A stretch of DNA of 64,000 nucleotides. Origin: Bog-793 sp963761425 (GTDB lineage Bacteria > Actinomycetota > Acidimicrobiia > Acidimicrobiales > Bog-793). The notes under the pieces are model-generated. The model saw nothing but the letters and a program-made list of their open reading frames with translations, did not search any database and was not told where the DNA came from. Positions 35,601 through 43,930 of this stretch are shown piece by piece. The stretch covers positions 128,610-192,609 of the forward strand of contig CAVXGQ010000006.1 of NCBI GenBank assembly GCA_963761425.1. The letters run 5' to 3'. How positions within the stretch are numbered: the stretch's first letter is position 1; each line of letters begins with the position of its first letter. The position numbers were made by a program, and so were the translations under genes.

Positions 35601-36212
35601 CGGTTTCAGCTGCCGCCTGACCTCCCGCAATAGGTCCTGGACCCGCGCCAGCCCCGCGGCGCTCGCCTCGAGCCGACGGGTGGCGCGTTCACGACGACGC
35701 CGGTACTTGAGGATTCCCGCCGCCTCCTCGATGATCGCCCGGCGTTCCTCCGGGTGGGCAGCAAGCACCGCGTCGAGCTGACCCTGGCCGACGACGATGT
35801 GCTGCTGGCGGCCGACCCCCGTGTCGGAGAGGAGTTCTTGCACGTCGAGCAGTCGACACGGGGACCCGTTGATGGCGTACTCGCTCTCGCCCGAACGGAA
35901 CAGCGTGCGGGTGATGGTCACCTCGGCGAGCTCGATCGGCAGCCGTCGCGCCGAATTGTCGATCGTGAGGGTCACCTCCGCCCGCCCGAGCGCCGCCCGC
36001 TTGGCGGTGCCGGCGAAAATGACGTCGTCCATCTTTCCCGAGCGCAAGACGCTCGGCCCCTGCGCGCCCAGCACCCAGGCAATGGCGTCGACGACGTTGG
36101 ATTTCCCCGAGCCGTTGGGGCCAACGACAACGGTGATGCCGGGCTCGAACTCGAACTCGGTCGGGTCGGCGAACGACTTGAATCCCTTGAGACAAAGCGA
36201 CTTCAAAAACAC
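32691..36212 (-). CDS. smc: Chromosome partition protein SMC
   Basis: 1173-residue condensin ATPase. N-terminal LCLKGFKSFADPTEFEF and Walker A GPNGSGKSN, two long Ala/Glu/Arg-rich coiled coils flanking a hinge (near VGLSGVVGTLLDVVEV), and the C-terminal signature LLSGGERALVALGF with Walker B FYVLDEVEAALDD. GTG start at 36212 without a clear ribosome site. Lies between fpg and ftsY as in other actinobacteria; no scpA/scpB here. Confidence 0.96.
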   Translation of the reverse strand: MFLKSLCLKGFKSFADPTEFEFEPGITVVVGPNGSGKSNVVDAIAWVLGAQGPSVLRSGKMDDVIFAGTAKRAALGRAEVTLTIDNSARRLPIELAEVTITRTLFRSGESEYAINGSPCRLLDVQELLSDTGVGRQQHIVVGQGQLDAVLAAHPEERRAIIEEAAGILKYRRRRERATRRLEASAAGLARVQDLLREVRRQLKPLERQATSAHQHEELAAELSALQLHLAGRELAALSAKSAALDAKAAAFDADLARRRRELAMLDDRLVAIEDQLGGTRADELAPVVGHLEQLWERGRGQLAVVNERRRSGAALAAVLEGAAASADIDGELRRVAAALGAAESDRQALAPAFAALETDEVGLTREQDELAQPLDEDGSAPFTAAVEARRARDGAAEVLRITREAEVRADARVATLTRRREEFAVRLEAADGRSERLAIQLAGATTAAEAADHAESDHEGALAEAEEKLRGAFERRQAAATQVEALELALDEARARAGLERLVGLSGVVGTLLDVVEVDEDLTAAFQAALEGVLDVVLVQGGPAARAAVERLRAGGSGGAVLPLWPDGPKTPSATVLPPGAEALRDAVRSADPAVARLLDRLVGGVEVVRAGPEAAIERALSEPERTIVTPEGDRFSPFGWRIGSGRAGTTRAALDAARQANEAAVAAVERAATAVDEARRGLAAVRRSAQEARRRLDRLEGEKASDETARADVARQLELVAAEDDAAAAEQAGTAAAGDAEQAFAEAEVRLAAAEAAEEARLARADQAVVARRELDKLAKALGDRRRELEVRSAALDERVSLLAGRHEILARQLDEWRLLGRREGVGGVDEEAALARLATELEALVARLDRGIAAAAEEHDRRLVASEQRLAGLDATRHERDELARAVAADQERRQRLEIERTEARLRQESAVERLRREFDVAAEEALAAEVPALATGVDAVQRVRSLERELAALGPVNPLAAEELTALVDRRTFLEGQLNDVRTARRELNRVIAAVDRQIVESFSAAFADVERHFAVLLATLFPGGSGRLHLTEPDDLLSTGVEIEARPAGRNIRRLSLLSGGERALVALGFVFAVFRSRPSPFYVLDEVEAALDDVNLGRFLTLVDEFREDAQLLIVSHQKRTMEVADALYGISLQPEGASKVVSERVERRGGPPAPGVAVPVVSAADPP

Positions 36213-36300
36213 GGCGTCGCCACGTTACCCGGGCGGCGCGGCCGGCCCCGGCCCACCGCGGCGGGCCCCGGGATGGCGGGCACGCCGGCAGGGTTTCGGT

Positions 36301-37131
36301 TCAGGACTGGCAGCGCGGGCAGAAGTGCGCCGAGCGACCCGCGATCCGCGATCCGACGATGGTCGTGCCGCAGCGGGGACAGGGCTCACCGGCCCGGCCG
36401 TAGACGGCGTGCTCGGTCTGGTAGCTCCCGGGTTCGCCGAACAGGTCTCGGTAGCTCCGGTCACCGAGCGACGTCCCCCCGAGGGCCACCGCCCGGGCGA
36501 TCACCGTGCGCAGGGCGGTGGCGAGCCGCGCCAGATCGCCGGGCCCGAGCGTGTCGGTCCGTCGGTCCGGCCGCAGCCCCGACGCGAAGCAGACCTCGTC
36601 GGCGTAGATGTTGCCGACGCCGGCGATCGTCCTCTGGTCGAGGAGGAACGCTTTCAGCGAGGTGCGCCGTCCCGACACGAGCCCGCCGAGCGCCTCCGGG
36701 TCGACGACGTCTCCGAGCGCGTCGGGCCCGAGGGGTCCGATCACGTCGTCGAGCAGCGTTCCGCCGGAAGGAGCGAAGAACAGCTCCCCGAAGGTGCGGG
36801 GGTCGACGAAGCGGAGTTCCCGTCCGTCGTCGAGGGTGAGCGCGGCGTGGGTGTGGGGCGCGCGCGCCGCTTGGGGGTCGGCCTCGATCGACAACCGGCC
36901 GGTCATCCCCAGATGGATGACCAGCGTGCCGCCCTCGCAGGCCACGAGGAGGTACTTGCCCCGTCGGGTGACGCCGACGACCCGGCGGCCGGCGAGGTGG
37001 CGGGCGAACTGGCGGGGATCCTGGCGGCGCACGGTGCGGGCGCCTTGCACCTCGACGGCGGTCACGGTGCGTCCGACCAGGGCCTCCTCCAGGCCACGCC
37101 GGACCGTTTCGACCTCGGGAAGCTCAGGCAC
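36301..37131 (-). CDS. mutM: Formamidopyrimidine-DNA glycosylase
   Basis: Base-excision repair enzyme removing 8-oxoguanine. GTG at 37131 gives M-PELPEVETVRRGL with catalytic Pro2 and Glu3; GVGNIYADEVCFASG (H2TH) and the zinc finger CPRCGT...FCPRCQS complete the 276-residue protein. It overlaps the rnc stop by 8 bases. The open frame to 37476 is not coding. Confidence 0.95.
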   Translation of the reverse strand: MPELPEVETVRRGLEEALVGRTVTAVEVQGARTVRRQDPRQFARHLAGRRVVGVTRRGKYLLVACEGGTLVIHLGMTGRLSIEADPQAARAPHTHAALTLDDGRELRFVDPRTFGELFFAPSGGTLLDDVIGPLGPDALGDVVDPEALGGLVSGRRTSLKAFLLDQRTIAGVGNIYADEVCFASGLRPDRRTDTLGPGDLARLATALRTVIARAVALGGTSLGDRSYRDLFGEPGSYQTEHAVYGRAGEPCPRCGTTIVGSRIAGRSAHFCPRCQS

Positions 37132-37894
37132 GCCGGAAATCGGACCCGGCCCGCAGCGCACCGATGGCCTCCTCGGCGGCGGCTCGCTCGGCCTGCTTCT
37201 TCGAGCTTCCCGTGCCGCGCCCGATGACGCCGGTGCTGAGGCGCACCTCGGCGGCGAAGCGCTTGGCGTGCTCGGGTCCTTGCTCGGAAACCTCGTAACG
37301 GGGCGGCTCGGCACCGAGACGCGAACACATCTCCTGGAGACGGTTCTTCGCGTCGCCCAGCTCGTGCTGGCGGGTCGTCTGGTCGAGCTCGTCGGCGAAC
37401 AGCCCCAAGACGACGGTGCGCGCCTTTTCCAGGCCCGCGGACAGAAAGACCGCGCCGACCACCGCCTCCAGCGCATCGGCGAGGATCGACGGCTTGGCGC
37501 GCCCGCCGGAGGCGTCCTCTCCGCGCCCCAGCAGCAGCGCGGCGCCGATCCCCAGGTCGGCCGCGACCGGGGCCAGTGCCTCGGAGCTCACCACCACGGC
37601 GCGGATGCGCGCCAGGTCGCCCTCCGGCAACTCCGGTTGGCGACGGTAGAGGTCCTCGGTGACGATGATCCCCAGCACCGCGTCGCCCAGGAATTCCAGG
37701 CGCTCGTTCGACTCCTGTCCGGGCTCCTCGGCGCAGTAGGAGCGGTGGCACAGGGCGAGGCGCAACAGCACCGGGTCGACGGCACCGGCCCCCAGGCGAC
37801 CGGCGAGACGGACGCGGGCCAGGACGGTGGCGGCGGATTCCTTGGCCTCCTGGCGCGCTGCTGCCGCCCGGCCGGGCGTGGTGCGGTCCGTCAG
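37124..37894 (-). CDS. rnc: Ribonuclease III, probable CTG start
   Basis: Double-strand RNA endonuclease: signature NERLEFLGDAVLGI, SILADALEAVVGAVFL and a C-terminal dsRBD (NRLQEMCSRLG...GSSKKQAERAAAEEA). The first ATG/GTG/TTG in frame is GTG at 37771, which would drop the first helix; homologous-looking sequence (VLARVRLAGRLGAGAVDPV) lies upstream. A CTG at 37894 overlaps the acpP stop as CTGA, in frame, with GAGG 4 bases before it, giving 256 residues. A CTG at 37822 is another option. Product certain, start inferred. Confidence 0.92.
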   Translation of the reverse strand: MTDRTTPGRAAAARQEAKESAATVLARVRLAGRLGAGAVDPVLLRLALCHRSYCAEEPGQESNERLEFLGDAVLGIIVTEDLYRRQPELPEGDLARIRAVVVSSEALAPVAADLGIGAALLLGRGEDASGGRAKPSILADALEAVVGAVFLSAGLEKARTVVLGLFADELDQTTRQHELGDAKNRLQEMCSRLGAEPPRYEVSEQGPEHAKRFAAEVRLSTGVIGRGTGSSKKQAERAAAEEAIGALRAGSDFRRA

Positions 37895-38154
37895 GCTGCC
37901 TCGAGCTTCGCGGTGACGTAATCGACCGCGTCGCGCACGGTGCGGAGATCCTCGAGATCCTCGTCGTCGATGCGGAAGTCAGCGACCTGGCTGCGCAACT
38001 CCTCTTCGAGCGACTCGACGAGCTCGATCAGCGCGAGCGAGTCCGCGTTGAGATCCACGCTGAACGACGACGACTCGCTGATGCTGTCCGGTGAGATCTC
38101 CAAGATGTCGGCGAGCTGGAGTCGAACGAGTTCGAGGACCTGCTCCCGGTTCAT
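37891..38154 (-). CDS. acpP: Acyl carrier protein
   Basis: 87 residues; the phosphopantetheine serine is in DLNADSLALIELV. It shuttles fatty-acyl chains. ATG at 38154 (MNREQVLELV) follows AAAGG; the longer frame to 38247 has no support. Sits between plsX and rnc, a common arrangement. Confidence 0.94.
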   Translation of the reverse strand: MNREQVLELVRLQLADILEISPDSISESSSFSVDLNADSLALIELVESLEEELRSQVADFRIDDEDLEDLRTVRDAVDYVTAKLEAA

Positions 38155-38282
38155 TCGACCTTTCGATGCTTCTGCCGGCACGCCACCTCCTCTGGGTTCG
38201 GGCTGCAAGCCACCGTCCGGGTCGGTGCCGGGGCACCCCAGGCACACACTGCTGGGTCGTCTGACGCCGACCGGCTCCGATG

Positions 38283-39263
38283 CTACCGGCTCACCGCGGC
38301 ACGGACCTGTCCGACCAGATCGGCCGCGACGAGATCAGCGGCGACTTTTACGGCATTGACGATGGCGCGAGCCGACGAGCTTCCGTGACTGATGATGCAG
38401 ACGCCGTCGACGCCCAAAAGCAGCGCGCCTCCGGTCTCTTCGGGGTCGACGTAGCCGGCGTACCGGAGGAGCGACGGCCCGAGCACGTCGCCCGCCGCCT
38501 GGTTCTCCGGCGATTCAGCGAAGACCGCGCCGAGAATTCCCGCGAAGGCGTGGAGCGCGCCCTCGAGCGACTTGAGGGCGACGTTGCCGGTGAAGCCGTC
38601 GACCACGACGACGTCGACTCCCCCGGCGAGCAGGTCGCGACCCTCAACATTGCCGACGAAACGCACCCCCGACCCCGCCGCCAGCAGCCGATGGGTCTCC
38701 TTGACGAGCGGGCTGCCCTTCGAGGCCTCCTCACCGTTCGACAGCAGCGCCACTGAGGGCTCCGCGACCCCGTAGCGGCTGGTCACAAAGGCCGAGGCCA
38801 TCTGGGCGAACTGGACGAGCCACTCCGGGCGGCAGTCGGCATTGGCCCCGGCGTCGATGAGCACGGTCGGGTTCCCGCCGCTCGGGATCGGCAGCGGCGC
38901 CGCGATCGCCGGGCGGGCCACCCCGGAGAGCCGGCCCATCCGGAACAGGGCGGCCGCCATCGCCGCGCCGGTGTTGCCGGCGCTCACCATCGCCGCGGCG
39001 CGCCCATCGGCCACCGCCTCGGCGGCGCGCACCAGCGTCGAATCCGGTTTGGCGCGCACCGCGTGCACCGGGTCCTCGCCCATGGCGATCGATTCCCTCG
39101 CCACGAGCACCTCGAGCCCGCCCAAGTCGCCGAGACGGCCGTCGTCGGGGCCGACGAGCACCACGGGGATTCCGAGCTCGTCGTGGGCGCGGCGCGCCCC
39201 GGCGACGATCTCGGCGGGTGCCTTGTCACCCCCCAGCGCGTCGACGGCGATCGGGAGGATCAG
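38283..39263 (-). CDS. plsX: Phosphate acyltransferase PlsX, probable CTG start
   Basis: Makes acyl-phosphate from acyl-ACP for phospholipid synthesis. PIAVDALGGDKAPAEIVAGA at the start, SAGNTGAAMAAAL, LIDAGANADCRPEWLVQFA and VDGFTGNVALKSLEGA are typical. The conserved N terminus requires initiation at or before LILPIAVD. A CTG at 39263 overlaps the rpmF stop as CTGA with GAGGT 4 bases upstream; the nearest ordinary start is a GTG at 39311 inside rpmF. CTG gives 326 residues, the family length. Confidence 0.93.
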   Translation of the reverse strand: MILPIAVDALGGDKAPAEIVAGARRAHDELGIPVVLVGPDDGRLGDLGGLEVLVARESIAMGEDPVHAVRAKPDSTLVRAAEAVADGRAAAMVSAGNTGAAMAAALFRMGRLSGVARPAIAAPLPIPSGGNPTVLIDAGANADCRPEWLVQFAQMASAFVTSRYGVAEPSVALLSNGEEASKGSPLVKETHRLLAAGSGVRFVGNVEGRDLLAGGVDVVVVDGFTGNVALKSLEGALHAFAGILGAVFAESPENQAAGDVLGPSLLRYAGYVDPEETGGALLLGVDGVCIISHGSSSARAIVNAVKVAADLVAADLVGQVRAAVSR

Positions 39264-39439
39264 TCGACCTCGATCACCCGGCGTCCCTTGTACCAGCCGC
39301 AGTTGGGACACACCACGTGGGGGAGCTTGGCGTGCTGGCAGTTGGGGCAGCGACTCTGCGCCGGCTCGGCGAGCCTCCAGTTGGAGGCGCGACGACTCCG
39401 GCTCTTCGACTTCGAGGTCTTCTTCTTCGGGACGGGCAT
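39260..39439 (-). CDS. rpmF: 50S ribosomal protein L32
   Basis: 59 residues: MPVPKKKTSKSKSRSRRASNW, then the zinc ribbon CPNCQHAKLPHVVCPNCGWY. AGGAAG precedes the ATG. Between yceD and plsX, the usual place. Confidence 0.96.
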   Translation of the reverse strand: MPVPKKKTSKSKSRSRRASNWRLAEPAQSRCPNCQHAKLPHVVCPNCGWYKGRRVIEVD

Positions 39440-39447
39440 CTGTCTTC

Positions 39448-40002
39448 CTACTCGTGGTGCCGGCGGCCGCCGCCGGATTCGGTCCGGTCCTCGACGCCAC
39501 CCAGGTCCCGGGACGACGACGCCGGGCGACCGCCCCGGGGATCGGCGCAGAAGCACGCCTCCACGTTGCGGTTGACACCGCACTCGGGGCACAACCCCCG
39601 ACACTGCTCACCGCACAGCGGTGCGAGCGGCAGGTTGAGGATACACGCCTCACGGACCATGGCATCCAGGTCGACCTCGTCGACGCCGAGCGGATAGGTC
39701 GTTTCGTCGGCGTTCTCGACGCAGAGCTCCCGCAGCTCGACGAGGAGTTCACCGGTTGCCGGCTCGAGGCAACGCCGGCAGGCACCTTCCCAGGTCGCCC
39801 GGACCGTGCCGGACACGAGGATCCCCTCGTGGACCGACTCCAGCACCACCTCCACCGCGACCGGCGAGCCTTCCGGCACCCGCGATGCGCTGACCGCGAG
39901 ATCGTGCGCCCCGGCCACCGCCTCGAAGCGCAACCGGCCCCCGGGATTGCGCCGTAGCGCGGCGACCGGCGCGACGAGCGCACGATCGGCGGCCGCCCGC
40001 AT
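39448..40002 (-). CDS. YceD/DUF177 family protein
   Basis: 184 residues. DUF177 proteins accompany rpmF in most bacteria and affect 23S rRNA or ribosome maturation. Visible: ASRVPEGSPVAVEVVLESVHEGILVSGTV, CRRCLEPATGEL and the cysteine cluster CRGLCPECGVNRNVEACFC near the end, likely a metal site. Confidence 0.88.
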   Translation of the reverse strand: MRAAADRALVAPVAALRRNPGGRLRFEAVAGAHDLAVSASRVPEGSPVAVEVVLESVHEGILVSGTVRATWEGACRRCLEPATGELLVELRELCVENADETTYPLGVDEVDLDAMVREACILNLPLAPLCGEQCRGLCPECGVNRNVEACFCADPRGGRPASSSRDLGGVEDRTESGGGRRHHE

Positions 40003-40018
40003 CAGATGGGCCTTCCCG

Positions 40019-40588
40019 TCACTGGCGATCTTGGTCGAAGAACGCGTCCTCGACGGCGTCCGTCTCGGCCAGCTCGTCGGCCTCCTCCTCGTCGGTGACG
40101 TTCAGACGCTCCCGGCCGGCCTGCACGGTGCGGATGGTCCGGTCGAGCACGATCTCGAACGCGGCGAGCTTGCGGTCGACGTAGTCGTCCGCTTCGTGCC
40201 GGATCCGGCGACCCTCGGCCTCGGCGTCGGCCAGGATCCGTTCCGCGTTGTTACGGGCCTGGCGCACGATCTCGGTGCGCTGGACCATGTGCGCGGCCTG
40301 CGAGCGCGCCTCGTCGAGCAGTTCGTCGGCCTCCCGAGCCGCCCGAACCCGCAGCTCCTCACGGTCTTGCAGCATCCGGCGGGCCCGCTGGAACTCGACC
40401 GGCAGGGACTCGCGGGCCTCGTGGAGCAGCCCGAGCACCTCCTCGCGGCCAATGATCGCCGAGGACGACAGGGGCATCGATTTCGCTCGCTCGACCATTC
40501 CGACCAGTTCGTCGAGGATCTCGGAAATCTCGAGTTGGGGCTCCAGCCCAGCCGCGACGCCGCGATCTTCGGATTCGTCGTCAGGCAC
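40019..40588 (-). CDS. DivIVA-like coiled-coil protein (SepIVA-type)
   Basis: 189 residues, almost wholly helical and charged (ILDELVGMVERAKSMPLSSSAIIGREEVLGLLHEARESLP...AERILADAEAEGRRIRHEADDYVDRKLAAFE). Position between coaD and the yceD-rnc block and the GREEVLGLLHEAR motif match the actinobacterial family containing mycobacterial SepIVA, which acts in septation and polar growth. Family assignment is by context and composition. Overlaps the coaD 3' end by 8 bases. Confidence 0.75.
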   Translation of the reverse strand: MPDDESEDRGVAAGLEPQLEISEILDELVGMVERAKSMPLSSSAIIGREEVLGLLHEARESLPVEFQRARRMLQDREELRVRAAREADELLDEARSQAAHMVQRTEIVRQARNNAERILADAEAEGRRIRHEADDYVDRKLAAFEIVLDRTIRTVQAGRERLNVTDEEEADELAETDAVEDAFFDQDRQ

Positions 40589-41060
40589 CGAAACGCTCCT
40601 TCATGCGCACCGCAACCGCGTCGGGGACGAACGCGGAGACGTCACCGCCGTAACGGGCGATCTCGCGCACGAGACGGGAGGAGATGAACGAGTACGAGGA
40701 GCCGGTCGGCAGCATCAAGGTTTCGATCCCCGACAGCTGTTGGTTCATCTGCGCCATCTGCAGCTCGTTCTCGAAGTCCGTCACCGCCCGCAGGCCCTTC
40801 ACGATCACGTCGGCACCGACCTGACGGGCGACCTCGACGACCAGCGTCGTCATCGAGACGATCCTCACGTTGTCGAACTGGCTCACGCACTCGGCGACCA
40901 TCTGCTCACGCTCAGCGGGGCTGAAGAGCGGCTCGCCCTTCTGCGGGTTGCAGAGCACCGCCACCACCACCTCGTCAAAGAGACGCTGGGCGCGCTCGAC
41001 GACCTCGAGATGACCGTTGTGGAAGGGGTCGAACGAGCCCGGGAACAGCACCCTCGTCAT
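40581..41060 (-). CDS. coaD: Phosphopantetheine adenylyltransferase
   Basis: Coenzyme A synthesis. 159 residues with the nucleotidyltransferase motif GSFDPFHNGHLEVV, VIVKGLRAVTDFENELQMAQMN and SSYSFISSRLVREIA. ATG at 41060 overlaps the rsmD stop as ATGA, with GGAG upstream. Confidence 0.97.
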   Translation of the reverse strand: MTRVLFPGSFDPFHNGHLEVVERAQRLFDEVVVAVLCNPQKGEPLFSPAEREQMVAECVSQFDNVRIVSMTTLVVEVARQVGADVIVKGLRAVTDFENELQMAQMNQQLSGIETLMLPTGSSYSFISSRLVREIARYGGDVSAFVPDAVAVRMKERFGA

Positions 41061-41617
41061 CGAGGCTCCGCGGTGCCGGCGGCCGAAGACACCGGAGGAG
41101 AGGTCACGGCCACGGTCACGAGCGTACCGCCGTACCGGTAGACCCGGTGAAGGACCAAGTCGCCCACCAGCTGGACCTCTTGCGCCGACTCCAGCACCGC
41201 GGTGCGGGCGGGGAGCCGCTCGAGGAGTTCCGGCCAGCCCCGGAACGAGTAGGGCGGATCGACGAAGACGACGTCGAACGGCTCGGTGACCGACGTGCAC
41301 CACGCCAGGGCGTCCGCCCGCACCATGCGCGTCGCCGCCGACGACAACCCCGTCATCTCGAGATTCCGGTTGATGGCGGCGAGGGCGGCGCGGTCGGTGT
41401 CCACGAAGGTCGCGGCGGCCGCGCCCCGCGACAGCGCCTCGATGCCGAGAGCCCCGGATCCGGCAAACAGATCGGCCACCGTGGCGCCTTCCAGCCCGCC
41501 GAGGTGATCGAGCACGTCGAAGATCGCCTCTCGGACCCGGTCCGCGGTCGGGCGAACCGCGGTGCTCCTCGGGGCCCGCAGCCGCCGGCCCCGGGCGCTG
41601 CCGCCGATGACCCGCAC
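41057..41617 (-). CDS. rsmD: 16S rRNA (guanine966-N2)-methyltransferase
   Basis: 186 residues from GTG 41617: RVIGGSARGRRLRAPRSTAVRPTADRVREAIFD, SAM motif DLFAGSGALGIEALSRGA and catalytic VDPPYSF. Because of the recG frameshift its frame is open far upstream and continuous with recG, but this start gives the standard protein. Confidence 0.93.
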   Translation of the reverse strand: MRVIGGSARGRRLRAPRSTAVRPTADRVREAIFDVLDHLGGLEGATVADLFAGSGALGIEALSRGAAAATFVDTDRAALAAINRNLEMTGLSSAATRMVRADALAWCTSVTEPFDVVFVDPPYSFRGWPELLERLPARTAVLESAQEVQLVGDLVLHRVYRYGGTLVTVAVTSPPVSSAAGTAEPR

Positions 41618-41658
41618 CGCCCAACGGTAACCCGGCCACCCGCCGCACCGCCGACCGG

Positions 41659-43930
41659 TCAGCTGCGCAGCAGATACTCCGCCTCGGCCTCGCCGACGAA
41701 CAGACGGAGTTCGTCGGCGAGCAGCGGGTTTCCGGCCAGGGTCGGGTCGTCGGCCACCACCGCGCTCGGCGACCTCCCGGGCGAGATCGACGAGGTCCCG
41801 GTCACGTCGCAACGAGGCGAGCTTCAGGTCGCTTCGCCCCTTCTGGCGAGCGCCCAGCACGGTGCCCTCCCCGCGCAGCTCGAGGTCGGTCTCGGCCAGC
41901 ACGAATCCGTCATTCGAGTCCTCCAGCGCGGTGAGCCGCCGGTCGGCCTCCTCGGTCACCTCCCGCGCCAGGAGGTAGCACCAGCTGGCCTCACCCCCCC
42001 GGCCGACCCGGCCGCGCAACTGGTGGAGCTGGGCGATCCCGAAGCGGTCGGCATCCTCGACCACCATCACCGTCGCCGCCGGCACGTCGACGCCGACCTC
42101 GACAACCGTCGTCGCCACCAGCACGTCGAGATGACCGGCCCGGAAGGTCTCCATCACCTCTTCCTTGTCGTGCGGACGGAGCTGGCCGTGGAGCAGGCCC
42201 ACCCGCAGGCCCCGGAGTTCTCCGGCCTGCAACCGGACGTACTCCTCGACGGCCGCGCGGGGAGGCTGCCGCTCGACGCCGACCGGCGTGAACAACCGCC
42301 CGTCGAAGAAGTCGTCCCCGAAGACGTCGTCGGGGACGACGAGCGACCAGCCGTCGTCGTCGACCCCCTCGGCGTCGGCGGAGATGAGCGGGCAGACCAC
42401 GAAGGCCTGATGACCCGCGGCGACCTCGGCCCGGACCCGCGCCCAGGCCTCGGCTTCGCCCGCCCCGTCGCCGACGCGGCGCGTCGTGACCGGCGCGCGC
42501 CCCGGCGGGAACTCGTCGAGCATGCTGTAGTCGAGGTCGCCGTAGACGGTCATGGCGGCCGTGCGCGGGATCGGCGTCGCGGTCATGACCAAGAGATCCG
42601 GGTCGTGGCCCGCCGACCCCGCGGCCGAGCCCTTCTCCCGCAGCGCGGCCCGCTGGTCCACGCCGAAGCGGTGCTGCTCGTCGATGACGACCGCGCCGAG
42701 CGAGGAGAACTGGACCTCCTCGGTGATGAGGGCGTGAGTCCCGATGAGGATGTCGACCAAACCTTGGCGCAGCTCTTCGAAGATCCGGGTCCGGGTGGCG
42801 GCCGCGGTGCGACTGGTCAGAAGCTCGATCGCGATCGGTCGCCGACCGCCGAGACGGCGGCCATCGGGCACCTCGAGGCCCGCCAGGAGGGTGCGGGCCG
42901 CCAAGAAGTGCTGTTCGGCGAGGACCTCGGTCGGCACCATGAAAGCCCCTTGGAACCCACCCTGGACCGCGTAGAGGAGCGTGGCGAAGGCGACGACCGT
43001 CTTGCCCACGCCGACGTCACCTTGGAGCAGCCGGTGCATCGGCTCGGGCGATCCGAGATCGTGCCGGATCTCCCCGATCACCCGGGACTGCGCCGCGGTG
43101 AGCTCGAAGGGGAGCGTGCCGAGGAAACGGTCGACCAGACGGCCCTCCGGCCGGGCGGCGTCGACTTGGTGGGCGATGCCCCGGGCATCGGCGGCCGCGG
43201 CCCGTTTGCGCATCATGAGCGCCACCTGGATGCGAAATAGCTCGTCGAAAGCGAGCCGGCGCTTGGCCGGCTCGGTCTCCACCATGGTCTCGGGCTCGTG
43301 GATCGCGCGGAAAGCCTCGGTCCTTCCCATCAGCCCGAGCTCTTGGCGCCGCGAGGCGACCAGCGGATCAGCGAACTCCCCGGCCCGGCGCAGCGACTCG
43401 GCGATGTAGGTGGCGAGTTCGATCGACGAGATGCCCGCCCGCCCGGATTGGGGATAGATCGGCACGATCCTGCGGGTCTGACGCGCCTCGCGCCCCCCGA
43501 CCACCTCGACGACCGGGTTGGCCATCTGCAACGCCGAGCGGTATTGGTCGACCTTGCCGAACAACGCCACCTCACGCCCTTCGGTCAGCTGCCGCATCCG
43601 CCAGGGCTGGTTGAAAAACGTGACGCCGAGCTCACCGGTGTCGTCCTCCACGACGACTTCGACGATGCTGCGTCTACCCCGCAGTCGCCGTAGCGAGGCC
43701 CGTTGAATCGTCGCCGAGACGACGCCGACCCCCCCGGGAACCAGCTCGCAGATCGCGACGGCGTTGGTGCGGTCGGCGTAGCGCCGCGGGTAGTGGGTCA
43801 AAAGGTCGAGGACCGAGAGGATGCCCATCTGAGAAAGGGCCGCCCGCTTCCGGTTCCCGACGCCTCGCAGCACGGCGACATCGAGCTGGGCGAGTTGTCC
43901 GAGCTTGCGGCCGACCGGGGTCCCGCTCAC
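41659..43930 (-). CDS. recG: ATP-dependent DNA helicase RecG, with 3'-end frameshift
   Basis: Branch-migration helicase. Wedge domain (VGVVSATIQRA...VVEDDTGELGVTFFNQPW), Walker A GDVGVGKT, DEQHRFG, VMTATPIPRTAAM, and the TRG-type HQLRGRVGRG. After REVAER the frame goes to GGGRRPDPG and on into rsmD. Shifting by one base at about 41760 restores a normal end: VVADDPTLAGNPLLADELRL...EAEYLLRS and TGA at 41659. One extra base in GCGGTGGTGG explains it. GTG start at 43930 overlaps the fakA stop as GTGA. Confidence 0.9.
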
